NCBI GenBank assembly: GCA_045600945.1 | Contig: JAZRYX010000048.1 | Coordinates: 1 to 64,000, forward strand | Reading direction: 5' to 3' | Source: Darwinimomas sp045600945 | Lineage (GTDB): Bacteria; Bacillota; Clostridia; Lachnospirales; Lachnospiraceae | DNA: 64,000 nt | Shown: positions 29,592 to 39,103 of the stretch, in pieces | Numbering within the stretch: the stretch's first letter is position 1 | Layout: every line of letters begins with the position of its first letter | Position numbers and translations under genes: made by a program | The notes under the pieces: generated by a model | The model's database searches: none | The model's input: the letters and a program-made list of their open reading frames with translations, nothing else | What the model was told of the DNA's origin: nothing

Positions 29592-32500
29592 ATGTATTTA
29601 AAGAAAATAGAAGTTCAGGGATTTAAGTCCTTTGCAAACAAAACAGTATTTGAGTTCGATGACGGTGTGACCGGCATCGTAGGGCCTAACGGTTCCGGAA
29701 AGTCCAACGTATCCGATGCGGTCAGATGGGTTCTTGGCGAACAGAGTGCGAAACAGCTCCGAGGCGGCAACATGCAGGATGTCATCTTTGCAGGAACACA
29801 GCTTCGTAAGCCTCAGGGATTTGCTTATGTAGCACTTACACTTGATAACAGTGACCATCAGATCGCACTTGATTTTGATGAAGTTGTAGTATCAAGAAGA
29901 CTTTATCGTTCGGGTGAAAGTGAGTATATGCTCAACGGAAGTCAGTGCAGACTTAAGGACATAAACGAGCTTTTCTATGATACAGGTATCGGCAAAGACG
30001 GATATTCAATCATCGGACAGGGACAGATCGATAAGATATTAAGTTCCAAACCTGAGGACAGAAGAGAACTTTTTGATGAGGCTGTTGGAATTACGAAATT
30101 CAAACGTCGTAAACTTCTCACTCAGAAGAAGCTTGAAGGCGAGCATCAGAATCTCATCCGTATCGAAGATATCATCAAGGAACTTGAGACTCGTGTCGGA
30201 CCGCTTGAGAAGCAGTCTCAAACCGCCAGAGAGTATCTTCGTCTTCGTGATGAATTGCGTAAGTATGATGCGAATCTCTTCCTGCGCGATAATGAATCAC
30301 TGAACAAAGAGATAAAAGAAATCGACGGTAATTATGAGATATTGACCGCTGATCTGGATACTGCAACCGAGGAAGCTGATAAACTCAAAGAGCAATACGA
30401 GGAACTTGAAACACTTATCGAAGAACTTGATAAGATTATTACAGATACTAAGGACAAAATCGCCGAGGCTAATATCGAAGTCGGCGATATGAACGGTAAG
30501 ATCAATGTCCTTAATGAACAGATCAATACAGACAGAGCTAACGCCGATCACTACTCCACACGTATAGGAGTAATTGATTCCGAAATAGAAAGCAGAGAAA
30601 ACTCCCTCAGTGCTTATCGTGCTCAGGAGGCTGAAAAAAACACATCTTTCGAAGAGGCTCAGACGGCACAGTCCGAGGCAGAGAAGATACTTGCAGAGAC
30701 AGATGCCGAGATATTACGTCTTGAAAAGAGCATAGAAGATGCACAGGCAGGAGTTATCGCTGCACTTAACGAGCGTTCGGAAATCAATGCAAGTTCCGAG
30801 GCTATGCTGGCAACTCTTGAGCAGCTTCAGCTCAGAAAATCAGAGTTCGCGCAGAAGATACTTAAGTCGAAATCAGATGTTGCAACTGTTCAGTCACAGT
30901 TAGATTCGGAAAATAAAAAACTTGATGAGATAAATTTGCGTATCGACAGCATTGACCAAAAAGGACGCAAGGCTCTTGATGAATATGAGGCTGCAGAGAA
31001 GGAAGTTGAAAAGCTTACCGTCAATCTTACTGGTATGCAGGGTAAAGTGCAGTCCGTAAGTGCTAAGCTGGAATCACTTAAGAATATTGCCGAGAGATAC
31101 GAAGGATACGGAAATTCAGTTAAAAAAGTCATGGAGCATGGTGAGAAAACCGGCGGAGTTCATGGCGTTGTTGCCGATCTTATCAAAGTTGATAAAGAAT
31201 ATGAAACTGCAATCGAGACGGCTCTCGGAGGAAAGATTCAAAATGTCGTAACGGACGATGAATCTACTGCGAAGAAATTCATTGCTTTCTTAAAGGAAGA
31301 GAAACTCGGCCGTGCGACTTTCCTTCCGCTTACAGCCATGAATGATGGTGCGTGGAATGCGGGTGAAGTACTTCATGAAAACGGAGTGATCGGACTGGCT
31401 TCAACTTTAGTTAAGGCGGATTCTGTTTATGACGGAATGATTAATCACCTTCTGGGAAAGACAATTGTTCTTGATAATATAGATGATGCAATTGCACTAC
31501 AGAAGAGACATGGTTATGAATATTATGTAGTTACAAAAGAGGGTGAGTATCTCGCACCGGGCGGATCTATCAGCGGAGGCTCATATAAGAATAATTCAAA
31601 TCTTCTGGGACGTAAGCGTGAGATAGAGGAGCTTACAGAGGCACTTGAGAAAGCAAGGCAGGATGTAAAAGACTGTGAGACAAAACTTGAAGAGGAGCGC
31701 TCAGGGCTTAAGCTTAAAACTGATGAGATTCAGAAAATCAGAGAAGAGAAACAGGAAGCATTAATCGCTAAGAACACCATAGAGACTAACATGGCATCCG
31801 TTAATGCAAGACTTGAAGAGTTCCTGGGTTCTTCCAATGATATGGAAAACGAGCTCTATACTGTTGAGACACAGATAACAGAGATGACACAGCAACGGGA
31901 GAAGTGGCAGAGTGCGCTTACGGATATCGATACACGCCAGACCGGATATGACGAGAGCATCATATCTTCAACTGCTGAACTTGAGGAAAGACGAGGAAAG
32001 CGTGAGGAACTTGCAGAGAACTATGCGAAGACACAGGTTGTTACTGCAGGTCATGAGCAGCAGCTTGAGTTCATACGTGAGAATATTACCCGTGTAAATG
32101 ATGAGCTGAGCAGCTTCATTATGGAAAAGGAAACTCTTAATTCAGCTGCATCATCCTCGGAAGAGGGGATAGCCGACAAACAAAAACAAATCGCCGAGAT
32201 TGAAGCTCAAATCGAAACAAAGAAGGCCGGATTTGCAGATTTTGAGAAGACTCTTACCGAAACGCTTGAGAAAAAAGACTCCAAGTCGGGTGAGCAGAAA
32301 AAGTATTTCGAGAAGAGAGATGAAATATCCGAAAGAATCAGTGCGCTTGATAAGGATATATTCAGACTGCAGAACAAGAGAGAAAAAGCAGTGGATAAGC
32401 TTGATGCAATCACCTCTTATATGTGGAATGAATATGAGATAACTGCTGAGACCGCTGAAAGTTATAGGGATGACAGTCTCGGTGAGACGGCCGAGATGAG

Positions 32501-33155
32501 ACGTCAGGTCAACGGATACAAGAATGATATAAGGGCATTGGGACCGGTCAATATCAATGCAATCGATGAGTATAAGGAAGTATCCGAAAGATATGAGTTA
32601 ATGAAGACTCAGCATGAGGATATCGTTAAGGCGGAGGAACAGCTTAAGAATATCATCAATGAACTTGATGAAGGTATGCGTAAACAGTTTGAGGAGAACT
32701 TCGCAAGGATACAGGTTGAGTTCGACAAAGTATTCAAGGAACTCTTCGGAGGCGGAGTCGGCAGGCTGGAACTTGAGATGGACGAGGAGACAGATCTGCT
32801 TGATGCAGGCATTCGCATCATCGCGCAGCCGCCGGGCAAGAAGCTTCAGAACATGATGCAGCTTTCGGGCGGTGAGAAATCACTTACGGCTATATGTCTT
32901 CTTTTCGCTATACAGAATCTGAAGCCGTCACCGTTTGCTCTTCTTGATGAGATTGAGGCGGCACTTGACGATTCCAACGTTGATCGTTTCGCACATTATC
33001 TTAACAGACTTGCTAAGAATACACAGTTCATAGTAATCACTCACCGTCGTGGTACGATGGTATGTGCAGACAGACTTTACGGAATCACTATGCAGGAAAA
33101 GGGTGTATCAACTCTGGTTTCTGTAAATCTTATAGAGGATAAACTGGACGACTGA
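29592..33155 (+). CDS. smc: Chromosome partition protein SMC
   Basis: The 1187-residue protein has Walker A GPNGSGKSN (about 32-40), long coiled coils (about 170-500 and 680-1020), a hinge (about 505-665, with GGVHGVVADLIKV and GGSISGGSYK), and a C-terminal head with LSGGEKSLTAICLLF and Walker B FALLDEIEAALDDSN. It compacts and segregates the chromosome with ScpA/ScpB, which are not in this window. It is 3 bp from rnc and 1 bp from ftsY. Confidence 0.98.
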   Translation: MYLKKIEVQGFKSFANKTVFEFDDGVTGIVGPNGSGKSNVSDAVRWVLGEQSAKQLRGGNMQDVIFAGTQLRKPQGFAYVALTLDNSDHQIALDFDEVVVSRRLYRSGESEYMLNGSQCRLKDINELFYDTGIGKDGYSIIGQGQIDKILSSKPEDRRELFDEAVGITKFKRRKLLTQKKLEGEHQNLIRIEDIIKELETRVGPLEKQSQTAREYLRLRDELRKYDANLFLRDNESLNKEIKEIDGNYEILTADLDTATEEADKLKEQYEELETLIEELDKIITDTKDKIAEANIEVGDMNGKINVLNEQINTDRANADHYSTRIGVIDSEIESRENSLSAYRAQEAEKNTSFEEAQTAQSEAEKILAETDAEILRLEKSIEDAQAGVIAALNERSEINASSEAMLATLEQLQLRKSEFAQKILKSKSDVATVQSQLDSENKKLDEINLRIDSIDQKGRKALDEYEAAEKEVEKLTVNLTGMQGKVQSVSAKLESLKNIAERYEGYGNSVKKVMEHGEKTGGVHGVVADLIKVDKEYETAIETALGGKIQNVVTDDESTAKKFIAFLKEEKLGRATFLPLTAMNDGAWNAGEVLHENGVIGLASTLVKADSVYDGMINHLLGKTIVLDNIDDAIALQKRHGYEYYVVTKEGEYLAPGGSISGGSYKNNSNLLGRKREIEELTEALEKARQDVKDCETKLEEERSGLKLKTDEIQKIREEKQEALIAKNTIETNMASVNARLEEFLGSSNDMENELYTVETQITEMTQQREKWQSALTDIDTRQTGYDESIISSTAELEERRGKREELAENYAKTQVVTAGHEQQLEFIRENITRVNDELSSFIMEKETLNSAASSSEEGIADKQKQIAEIEAQIETKKAGFADFEKTLTETLEKKDSKSGEQKKYFEKRDEISERISALDKDIFRLQNKREKAVDKLDAITSYMWNEYEITAETAESYRDDSLGETAEMRRQVNGYKNDIRALGPVNINAIDEYKEVSERYELMKTQHEDIVKAEEQLKNIINELDEGMRKQFEENFARIQVEFDKVFKELFGGGVGRLELEMDEETDLLDAGIRIIAQPPGKKLQNMMQLSGGEKSLTAICLLFAIQNLKPSPFALLDEIEAALDDSNVDRFAHYLNRLAKNTQFIVITHRRGTMVCADRLYGITMQEKGVSTLVSVNLIEDKLDD

Positions 33156-33156
33156 A

Positions 33157-34020
33157 ATGATACTACAAAAGTTTTTTAATGCCATTCGCGGTATAGAAAT
33201 TGAGGATGATTTCTATGATGATCTGGAGGAGAGTCTGATCATGGCTGATGTCGGTGCGGCAACAGCTATGGAACTGACAGAGAGTCTTCGCGAAAAGGTA
33301 AAAACGGAAAGATTAAAAACTACCGACGAGGCCAAAGAAGCACTTAAAAACCTGATCAAAGAAAAAATGAGTCTTGATGCGGATGCATATTCTGCGGAGG
33401 AATCAAACTCAGTCTATATGATCATCGGTGTCAACGGAGTCGGCAAGACCACGACATGCGGAAAGCTTGCCATGCAGCTTAAAGAATCAGGACGCAAGGT
33501 GCTTTTAGTTGCTGCCGATACTTTCAGAGCGGCTGCAATTGAACAGCTTGAAGAATGGGCACGCAGGGCGCAGGTCGAGATCATATCAACATCGGAAGGC
33601 TCCGATCCCGGAGCTGTTATTTACAATTCTGCAGCCGCGGCAAAATCAAAAGGATATAATACTTTGATTGCGGATACTGCCGGAAGACTTCATAACAAGG
33701 CGAATCTTATGGCAGAGCTTTCAAAGATATATAAAATCGTGGACAGAGAGCTGCCGGAGTATAAGCGCGAGACACTGGTTGTACTCGATGCCACTACAGG
33801 TCAAAATGCCATCGAGCAGGCAAGGCAGTTTTCCGAGGTTGCAGACATCACGGGTATAGTCCTTACAAAGATGGACGGAACCGCAAAAGGCGGCGTGGCA
33901 GTAGCTATACAGTCCGAACTCGGGCTGCGTATTAAATATATCGGATACGGAGAGAAGATTGAGGATCTTAAAAAATTCGATGTCGATGAATATGTAGAGG
34001 GGTTATTCAGTGAAAAATAA
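33157..34020 (+). CDS. ftsY: Signal recognition particle receptor FtsY
   Basis: The 287-residue protein is a short FtsY lacking the long acidic N-terminal domain: N domain (about 1-75), then G domain with GVNGVGKTTTCGKLA (P-loop), DTFRAAAIEQLEEW, DTAGRLHNK and TKMDGTAKGG. It docks the SRP (Ffh, encoded at 35.9 kb) at the membrane. It follows smc by 1 bp. Confidence 0.97.
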   Translation: MILQKFFNAIRGIEIEDDFYDDLEESLIMADVGAATAMELTESLREKVKTERLKTTDEAKEALKNLIKEKMSLDADAYSAEESNSVYMIIGVNGVGKTTTCGKLAMQLKESGRKVLLVAADTFRAAAIEQLEEWARRAQVEIISTSEGSDPGAVIYNSAAAAKSKGYNTLIADTAGRLHNKANLMAELSKIYKIVDRELPEYKRETLVVLDATTGQNAIEQARQFSEVADITGIVLTKMDGTAKGGVAVAIQSELGLRIKYIGYGEKIEDLKKFDVDEYVEGLFSEK

Positions 34021-34468
34021 GGAATTAATCAGGACGATAAAGTTTACTTTGTTTTCAATATCCGCCGGAATAGTTCAGTGGGTACTGATTTTACTTTGCA
34101 ATGAAGTATTCAAGCTGCCGAACAATGTCAGCTGGACTATAGGTACGGTTTGCTCCGTTATCTGGAATCTGACGATAAACAGAAGATTCACGTTTAAGTC
34201 GGCAAACAATGTACCGATTGCCATGCTTGAGACGGCAATATTTTATGTGATTTTTATTCCGTTATCAAACTGGCTGATAAAGCTTATGACGGATGCGGGA
34301 ATGGCTGCTTATATTGCAGATATAATTGCGACGCTTCTTAATTTTGTTCTTGAGTTTTTATATCAGAGATTTTTTGTTTTCAGAAAGTCCATCGATACAA
34401 ATGATATAGCAAAACGTGAGCAGGAAAAAGAAATGCAGCAGGAGAAGACTGATACAGATGAGCATTAA
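34010..34468 (+). CDS. GtrA-family membrane protein
   Basis: The 152-residue protein has four transmembrane segments typical of the GtrA family, with FTLFSISAGIVQWVLILLC, the WNLTINRRFTFKS block and the YQRFFVFRK end of helix 4, followed by a charged Gln/Glu-rich tail. Relatives act in lipid-linked sugar translocation or teichoic-acid glycosylation. The start is GTG 34010 within the end of ftsY (11-bp overlap) behind AGAGGGG. Confidence 0.82.
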   Translation: MKNKELIRTIKFTLFSISAGIVQWVLILLCNEVFKLPNNVSWTIGTVCSVIWNLTINRRFTFKSANNVPIAMLETAIFYVIFIPLSNWLIKLMTDAGMAAYIADIIATLLNFVLEFLYQRFFVFRKSIDTNDIAKREQEKEMQQEKTDTDEH

Positions 34469-35546
34469 GAAAATCGGCATTATGAGCATGGCATTTACCT
34501 TTGCAGGTTGTCTGCTGGGTGCGGGCTATGTATCAGGACAGGAGTTATGGCAGTATTTTGGAAGTTACGGAAAAATCGGACTCGTCGGACTCATGATTTC
34601 ACTCATTTGTGCCGGCATATGTTCATGGATCGTCATATGGCTTTCCGATCACGCCAAGACAGGTACAATTGACAGACTTATTATCAGGTTCGATATTCCG
34701 TGGCTTAGGGTAGCTGTAGGTGTGATTTTTTCGCTTCTTTATTTTGTGATTACACTGATAATGATAGCCGGCATCTCATCGCTCTGTCTTCAGATGTTCG
34801 CAATACCCCGGCCTGTCGGCTCAGCATTTGCAACCGTACTTGTTATGGTGACCGTATATTTCGGATTCAACGGTATGATCAGGGTGTTCGATCTCGCGGT
34901 TCCGGTTCTTGTTGTCGTGGCTTTAGTGATAAGCGTCATCTGCATCAACAGAAACGGTACGGCAAGCATAGATCTTACGGTTACGGCAAGCAATCCGCTG
35001 CTTGGTCCCTGGTATATGAGCGCGTTCAACTACATGACTTTGAATATGTTCGGGTCGATAGGAATTATAGCACCGTTGGCCAATCATTTTAAAAAGAAGA
35101 GCACCGGGCCGGTAGGGATATTGATTGGTACGGCAGCATTGATCCTGATTGCTGTTTTGCTGATACTGGCTATTGCGACTGACCGTACATCGACGGGGAC
35201 GGATCTGCCCATGCTATATATGGCACAGCAGATGGGAAGCGGATACGCAGGCGTCTACGCGGCATTGCTTTTCATAGCTATGTATGGAAATGCTAATGCT
35301 ACCATGGTTGCAGCGCTTAACTACAGTGATAAGCGTATGCCGGGAGGAAAGAATAAGATAAACAGGATCATACGTATCGTCATCGCCGGAGCAGTGGCGT
35401 ATGTGTGCAGCCTGACCGGATTTACCAATCTGGTTGCGACCGTATATCCGATAATAGGGTATATCGGGATAGTGACTATGATACTTATTTTCGAGCATTG
35501 CATATATATATTAAGACACAAAGATACGTCAAGTAAAAATACTTGA
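34458..35546 (+). CDS. YkvI-like multi-pass membrane protein (LeuT/APC superfamily)
   Basis: The 362-residue protein has about ten transmembrane helices and begins IGIMSMAFTFAGCLLGAGYVSGQELWQYF, a glycine-rich unwound helix-1 pattern found in YkvI-family and APC transporters. The substrate is unknown. ATG 34458 overlaps the GtrA gene by 11 bp and has GGAG upstream; a longer frame from 34416 would add only a basic stretch without a ribosome site. It is the last gene before the ylxM promoter. Confidence 0.72.
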   Translation: MSIKKIGIMSMAFTFAGCLLGAGYVSGQELWQYFGSYGKIGLVGLMISLICAGICSWIVIWLSDHAKTGTIDRLIIRFDIPWLRVAVGVIFSLLYFVITLIMIAGISSLCLQMFAIPRPVGSAFATVLVMVTVYFGFNGMIRVFDLAVPVLVVVALVISVICINRNGTASIDLTVTASNPLLGPWYMSAFNYMTLNMFGSIGIIAPLANHFKKKSTGPVGILIGTAALILIAVLLILAIATDRTSTGTDLPMLYMAQQMGSGYAGVYAALLFIAMYGNANATMVAALNYSDKRMPGGKNKINRIIRIVIAGAVAYVCSLTGFTNLVATVYPIIGYIGIVTMILIFEHCIYILRHKDTSSKNT

Positions 35547-35571
35547 CACAGTTGTGACCATATAGTAATAT
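35543..35571 (+). promoter_or_regulatory. Promoter of the ylxM-ffh operon
   Basis: TTGACA (35543-35548), 17-bp spacer, TAATAT (35566-35571), 16 bp before the ylxM ATG; the -35 overlaps the end of the upstream gene. The predicted leader is short but includes GAGCAGGTG. Confidence 0.6.
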
Positions 35572-35586
35572 AGAGCAGGTGATTTT

Positions 35587-35889
35587 ATGAGCGAGATGAA
35601 TGATCTGGTTCGTAAGAGCCTGCTCTATGATTTTTATGGGGCACTTCTTACGGAACATCAAAGGGAAATATATGAGGAAGTGGTTCTTAATGACTACTCC
35701 ATGAGCGAGATTGCCGAGGAAGAGGGTATCTCGCGGCAGGGTGTGCATGACATGATAAAACGTTGTGACAAGGCACTTGAGGAATATGAGTCCAAACTCG
35801 GTCTGGTGGCAAAATTCAAGGAAATCGAAAAGCTGGCAAAACAAAGTACCGATAAGGAAACCGCACAGAAAATCATAGATATACTATAA
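35587..35889 (+). CDS. ylxM: YlxM/p13-family helix-turn-helix protein (UPF0122)
   Basis: The 100-residue protein has a sigma-factor-like helix-turn-helix (LTEHQREIYEEVVLNDYS, then MSEIAEEEGISRQGVHDMI) and a C-terminal helical stretch. The family is nearly always encoded directly before ffh, as here, and is thought to modulate SRP function or expression. It is 18 bp from ffh. Confidence 0.9.
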   Translation: MSEMNDLVRKSLLYDFYGALLTEHQREIYEEVVLNDYSMSEIAEEEGISRQGVHDMIKRCDKALEEYESKLGLVAKFKEIEKLAKQSTDKETAQKIIDIL

Positions 35890-35907
35890 AACAGGATTGT
35901 ATATAAG

Positions 35908-37245
35908 ATGGCATTTGAGAACCTAAGCGAAAAACTTCAAAATGTATTTAAAAACCTTCGCGGCAAGGGACGTTTGACCGAAGAAGATGTCAGGACGGGG
36001 CTTAAAGAGGTCCGAATGGCGCTTCTGGAGGCTGATGTAAACTTCAAGGTTGTCAAACAGTTCGTTAAAAAGGTTGAAGAAAGAGCAATCGGTACCGATG
36101 TGCTGGAAAGTCTCACACCGGGACAGCAGGTTATAAAGATAGTAAATGAAGAACTCGTAAGCCTTATGGGTGGAGAGGGAGAGAGACTTGTGCTCAAACC
36201 TTCCATGGTCATCATGATGGTAGGCCTTCAGGGTGCCGGTAAGACAACAACCGCTGCAAAGCTGGCGGGAAAGTTTAAATCTCAGGGAAGAAGACCTTTA
36301 CTTGTAGCCTGTGACGTATACAGACCGGCCGCTATCGATCAGCTTAAGAAAAACGGTGAGAAAGTCGGTGTCCCGGTTTTCTCTATGGGAACAGAGGTTA
36401 AGCCGACGGAAATAGTCAAGGCTGCCATGCAGGAGGCGAAAGACAAATCTTATAATGTTGTCATCATAGATACCGCAGGACGTCTCCACATCGATGACGA
36501 TATGATGGCTGAACTTGCAGAGATTAAGAAAGTGCAGAATGTCGATGCCACGCTTCTTACCGTTGATGCTATGACAGGTCAGGATGCGGTCAATGTCGCA
36601 TCAGAGTTCTCGGATAAAGTCGGTATCGACGGAGTCATCCTGACAAAGCTTGACGGTGATGCCAGAGGCGGTGCCGCACTTTCAATCAAAGCAGTCACTG
36701 ATAAGCCTATCTACTATGCAGGTATGGGTGAGAAACTTACCGATCTTGAGGAGTTTCATCCGGACCGTATGGCCGGTAGAATCCTGGGAATGGGTGATAT
36801 GCTCACACTTATCGAAAAAGCTCAGGAAACTTTCGATGAGGAACAGGCCAAAAAGACTGCAGCGAAGTTAAAGAAATCGGAATTTGATTTCAACGATTAT
36901 CTTGACGCTATGGCTCAGATGAACAAGATGGGCGGACTTGCAAGCGTGCTTTCAATGATGCCGGGACTCGGTGGAAAAAGTATGCCTGAGATAGATGAGA
37001 GTCAGCTGACTAAGATATCGTCGATGATATATTCTATGACGCCTGAGGAGCGCGCCAATCCAAAGCTCCTGAATCCGTCCAGACGTAACCGTATAGCACG
37101 TGGATGCGGTCAGGACATAGCAACCGTAAATCGAGTCGTAAAGCAGTTTGAGCAAATGAAGAAAGTTCAGAAGCAGCTGAACGGCATGATGAAAAATAAA
37201 CAGGGAAACAGAAATTTATTAGGAGGATTAAAACAATGGCTGTAA
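35908..37245 (+). CDS. ffh: Signal recognition particle protein Ffh
   Basis: The 445-residue SRP54 homologue has an N domain, a G domain with GLQGAGKTTTAAKLA (about 107-121), DTAGRLHIDDDM and TKLDGDARGG, and a methionine-rich M domain (about 300-445; MAQMNKMGGLASVLSMMPG and the SRP-RNA motif SRRNRIARGCG). It brings nascent membrane proteins to FtsY. Its end overlaps rpsP by 10 bp, with the rpsP ribosome site inside ffh. Confidence 0.98.
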   Translation: MAFENLSEKLQNVFKNLRGKGRLTEEDVRTGLKEVRMALLEADVNFKVVKQFVKKVEERAIGTDVLESLTPGQQVIKIVNEELVSLMGGEGERLVLKPSMVIMMVGLQGAGKTTTAAKLAGKFKSQGRRPLLVACDVYRPAAIDQLKKNGEKVGVPVFSMGTEVKPTEIVKAAMQEAKDKSYNVVIIDTAGRLHIDDDMMAELAEIKKVQNVDATLLTVDAMTGQDAVNVASEFSDKVGIDGVILTKLDGDARGGAALSIKAVTDKPIYYAGMGEKLTDLEEFHPDRMAGRILGMGDMLTLIEKAQETFDEEQAKKTAAKLKKSEFDFNDYLDAMAQMNKMGGLASVLSMMPGLGGKSMPEIDESQLTKISSMIYSMTPEERANPKLLNPSRRNRIARGCGQDIATVNRVVKQFEQMKKVQKQLNGMMKNKQGNRNLLGGLKQWL

Positions 37246-37478
37246 AGATGAGATTAAAAAGAATGGGTAAGAAGAAAGCTCCTTACTATCGTGTAGTAGT
37301 AGCAGATTCAAGATCACCTCGTGATGGTCGTTTTATCGAGGAAGTTGGTTTCTATGATCCCAACGAGGAACCGAGCGTAATAAAGTTTGATGAAGAACTT
37401 GCTAAGAAGTGGCTTGCAAACGGTGCTCAGCCGACAGATCGTGTTGCAAAACTGCTTAAAAACGCAGGGATTCAGTAA
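37236..37478 (+). CDS. rpsP: 30S ribosomal protein bS16
   Basis: An 80-residue protein starting MAVKMRLKRMGKKKAPYYRV, with SRSPRDGRFIEEVGFYDP, unmistakable S16. It is preceded by AGGAGG and overlaps the end of ffh. It opens the S16-KhpA-RimM-TrmD cluster. Confidence 0.98.
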   Translation: MAVKMRLKRMGKKKAPYYRVVVADSRSPRDGRFIEEVGFYDPNEEPSVIKFDEELAKKWLANGAQPTDRVAKLLKNAGIQ

Positions 37479-37499
37479 GCCGGACGACGGGGGAAACTG

Positions 37500-37727
37500 A
37501 TGAGAGAATTAGTAGAGACTATTGCGAAAGCTTTGGTTGATAATCCTGACGAGGTCGTAGTGACAGAAGTTGAGGGTGACGGTATCCTCGAAATCAAGCT
37601 TCAGGTTGCTCCGAGCGATATGGGTCGTGTCATAGGACGCGGAGGAAAGATCGCTAAAGCTATTCGTGCTGTGGTTAAGGCAGCGTCATCAAAGGATGAC
37701 AGAAAAGTTTTTGTTGATATCGAATAA
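37500..37727 (+). CDS. khpA: KH-domain RNA-binding protein KhpA (YlqC)
   Basis: A 75-residue single KH domain with VIGRGGKIAKAIRAVVKAAS, including the GxxG loop (GRGG). In other Firmicutes KhpA pairs with KhpB/Jag and influences cell elongation and small-RNA binding. It lies between rpsP and rimM, overlapping rimM by one base. Confidence 0.93.
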   Translation: MRELVETIAKALVDNPDEVVVTEVEGDGILEIKLQVAPSDMGRVIGRGGKIAKAIRAVVKAASSKDDRKVFVDIE

Positions 37728-38236
37728 TGAGTGGCAGATTAAGAGTTGGCGTAATATCATCAGTCCACGGGATTCACGGAGAGTGTAAAATCTTTCCGAC
37801 AACAGATGAGCCCGAAAGGTTTAAAAAACTCAAGACAGTTTATATAGAGGAAAAAGGTGCAGAGCGCGCGCTTGAGCTCGAATCAGTTAAGTTTTTTAAA
37901 AATATGGCCATTTGTAAATTCAAAGGAATCGATACCCCTGAAGACATTCAGAAACTTCGTAATAAGGATCTGATGATAGACCGTAAGGATGCGGTACCCT
38001 TAAAAACAGATGAATATTTCATAGCAGACCTGATAGGCTGCCGGGTTTTTGATGAAGAGGGCAGAGACCTCGGTGAATGCACCGAAGTCTTTCCGACAGG
38101 TGCAAACCAGGTTATGGAGGTTAAAGGCGGAGATAAAGATTTTATGATGCCTTTTATCAAAGACTGCATTCTTAAGGTAGATACTGCCGAGAAAAAAATA
38201 TATGTCCATGTACTTAATGGACTTTTAGATCTTTAA
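37727..38236 (+). CDS. rimM: 16S rRNA-processing protein RimM
   Basis: The 169-residue protein has an N-terminal beta barrel (RVGVISSVHGIHGECKIFP) and a PRC-barrel domain (about 93-168; DEYFIADLIGCRVFDEEG). RimM assists maturation of the 30S head domain. It overlaps khpA by one base and is 2 bp before trmD. Confidence 0.95.
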   Translation: MSGRLRVGVISSVHGIHGECKIFPTTDEPERFKKLKTVYIEEKGAERALELESVKFFKNMAICKFKGIDTPEDIQKLRNKDLMIDRKDAVPLKTDEYFIADLIGCRVFDEEGRDLGECTEVFPTGANQVMEVKGGDKDFMMPFIKDCILKVDTAEKKIYVHVLNGLLDL

Positions 38237-38238
38237 TA

Positions 38239-38979
38239 ATGAGATTTCATGTACTGACACTGTTCCCGGAAATGATAACTGACGGGCTTAATACCAGCAT
38301 TATCGGAAGGGCGCAGAATGAAAAAATCATAGAGGTTGATGCAATCGATATCCGCGATTACACCAAGGATAAACATCGTCATGTAGATGATTATCCGTAC
38401 GGCGGAGGAGCAGGAATGGTTATGCAGGCTGCTCCCATATGTGATGCATATAATGCTCTGTGCGATAAAATCGGAAAAAGACCGAGAGTCATATACATGA
38501 CACCTCAGGGTCGCGTATTTAATCAGGATATCGCCAAAGAACTGGCCCGGGAAGAAGACATCGTACTTTTATGCGGACATTACGAAGGCGTTGATGAGAG
38601 AGCTTTAGAGCTTTTACACGTTGAATCTTTGAGTATCGGTGATTATGTACTAACAGGAGGTGAGCTTCCGGCTATGGTCGTAATAGACGCCGTAAGCCGT
38701 ATGGTACCTGGGACGCTAACTAATGAGGAAAGTGCGGATTTTGAATCCTTTGAAGATAATCTGCTTGAATATCCTCAATATACAAGACCCGAGATCTATG
38801 AGGATATGCCTGTTCCTGAAGTACTGCTTAGCGGACATCATGCTAACATAATGAAATGGCGCAGACAAAAGAGCATTGAGAGGACTTATGAAAGACGTCC
38901 TGATCTTTTGGATAAGGCAAATCTTGATAAAAACGATATCAAATATCTGAACTCCGTAAAAAACGGAGGGACACATTAA
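38239..38979 (+). CDS. trmD: tRNA (guanine-N1)-methyltransferase TrmD
   Basis: The 246-residue SPOUT enzyme has FHVLTLFPEMI, DDYPYGGGAGMVMQAAP, YMTPQGRVFNQD, LLCGHYEGVDER and the knot LTGGELPAMVVIDAVSRMV. It makes m1G37, needed in tRNAs such as the tRNA-Pro(GGG) at 6.0 kb. It has no good ribosome site of its own and is probably coupled to rimM. Confidence 0.97.
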   Translation: MRFHVLTLFPEMITDGLNTSIIGRAQNEKIIEVDAIDIRDYTKDKHRHVDDYPYGGGAGMVMQAAPICDAYNALCDKIGKRPRVIYMTPQGRVFNQDIAKELAREEDIVLLCGHYEGVDERALELLHVESLSIGDYVLTGGELPAMVVIDAVSRMVPGTLTNEESADFESFEDNLLEYPQYTRPEIYEDMPVPEVLLSGHHANIMKWRRQKSIERTYERRPDLLDKANLDKNDIKYLNSVKNGGTH

Positions 38980-38992
38980 AAAAAGAATAGCA

Positions 38993-39021
38993 TTGAAATA
39001 ATAAGTTTAATATGGTAAACT
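38993..39021 (+). promoter_or_regulatory. Promoter of rplS
   Basis: TTGAAA (38993-38998), 17-bp spacer, TAAACT (39016-39021) with TGG directly before it. It would give a structured leader of about 75 bases before rplS. Confidence 0.65.
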
Positions 39022-39027
39022 GTTTAA

Positions 39028-39103
39028 GTTGTGATTAATCGGGTATTCCGCTGGCGTGACCAAAACGTTTTATGAATGCCTAATATTTTTAGGAGGACAA
39101 CAA
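39028..39103 (+). ncRNA. Structured leader of rplS (L19-leader-like)
   Basis: The predicted 5' leader contains GGGTATTC (39041-39048) pairing with GAATGCCT (39074-39081), eight pairs including two G-U, around ATTCCGCTGGCG. The ribosome site AGGAGG follows at about 39091-39096. This resembles the autoregulatory L19 leaders of Firmicutes, a match made from memory. If bound by L19 it would limit L19 synthesis. Confidence 0.5.
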
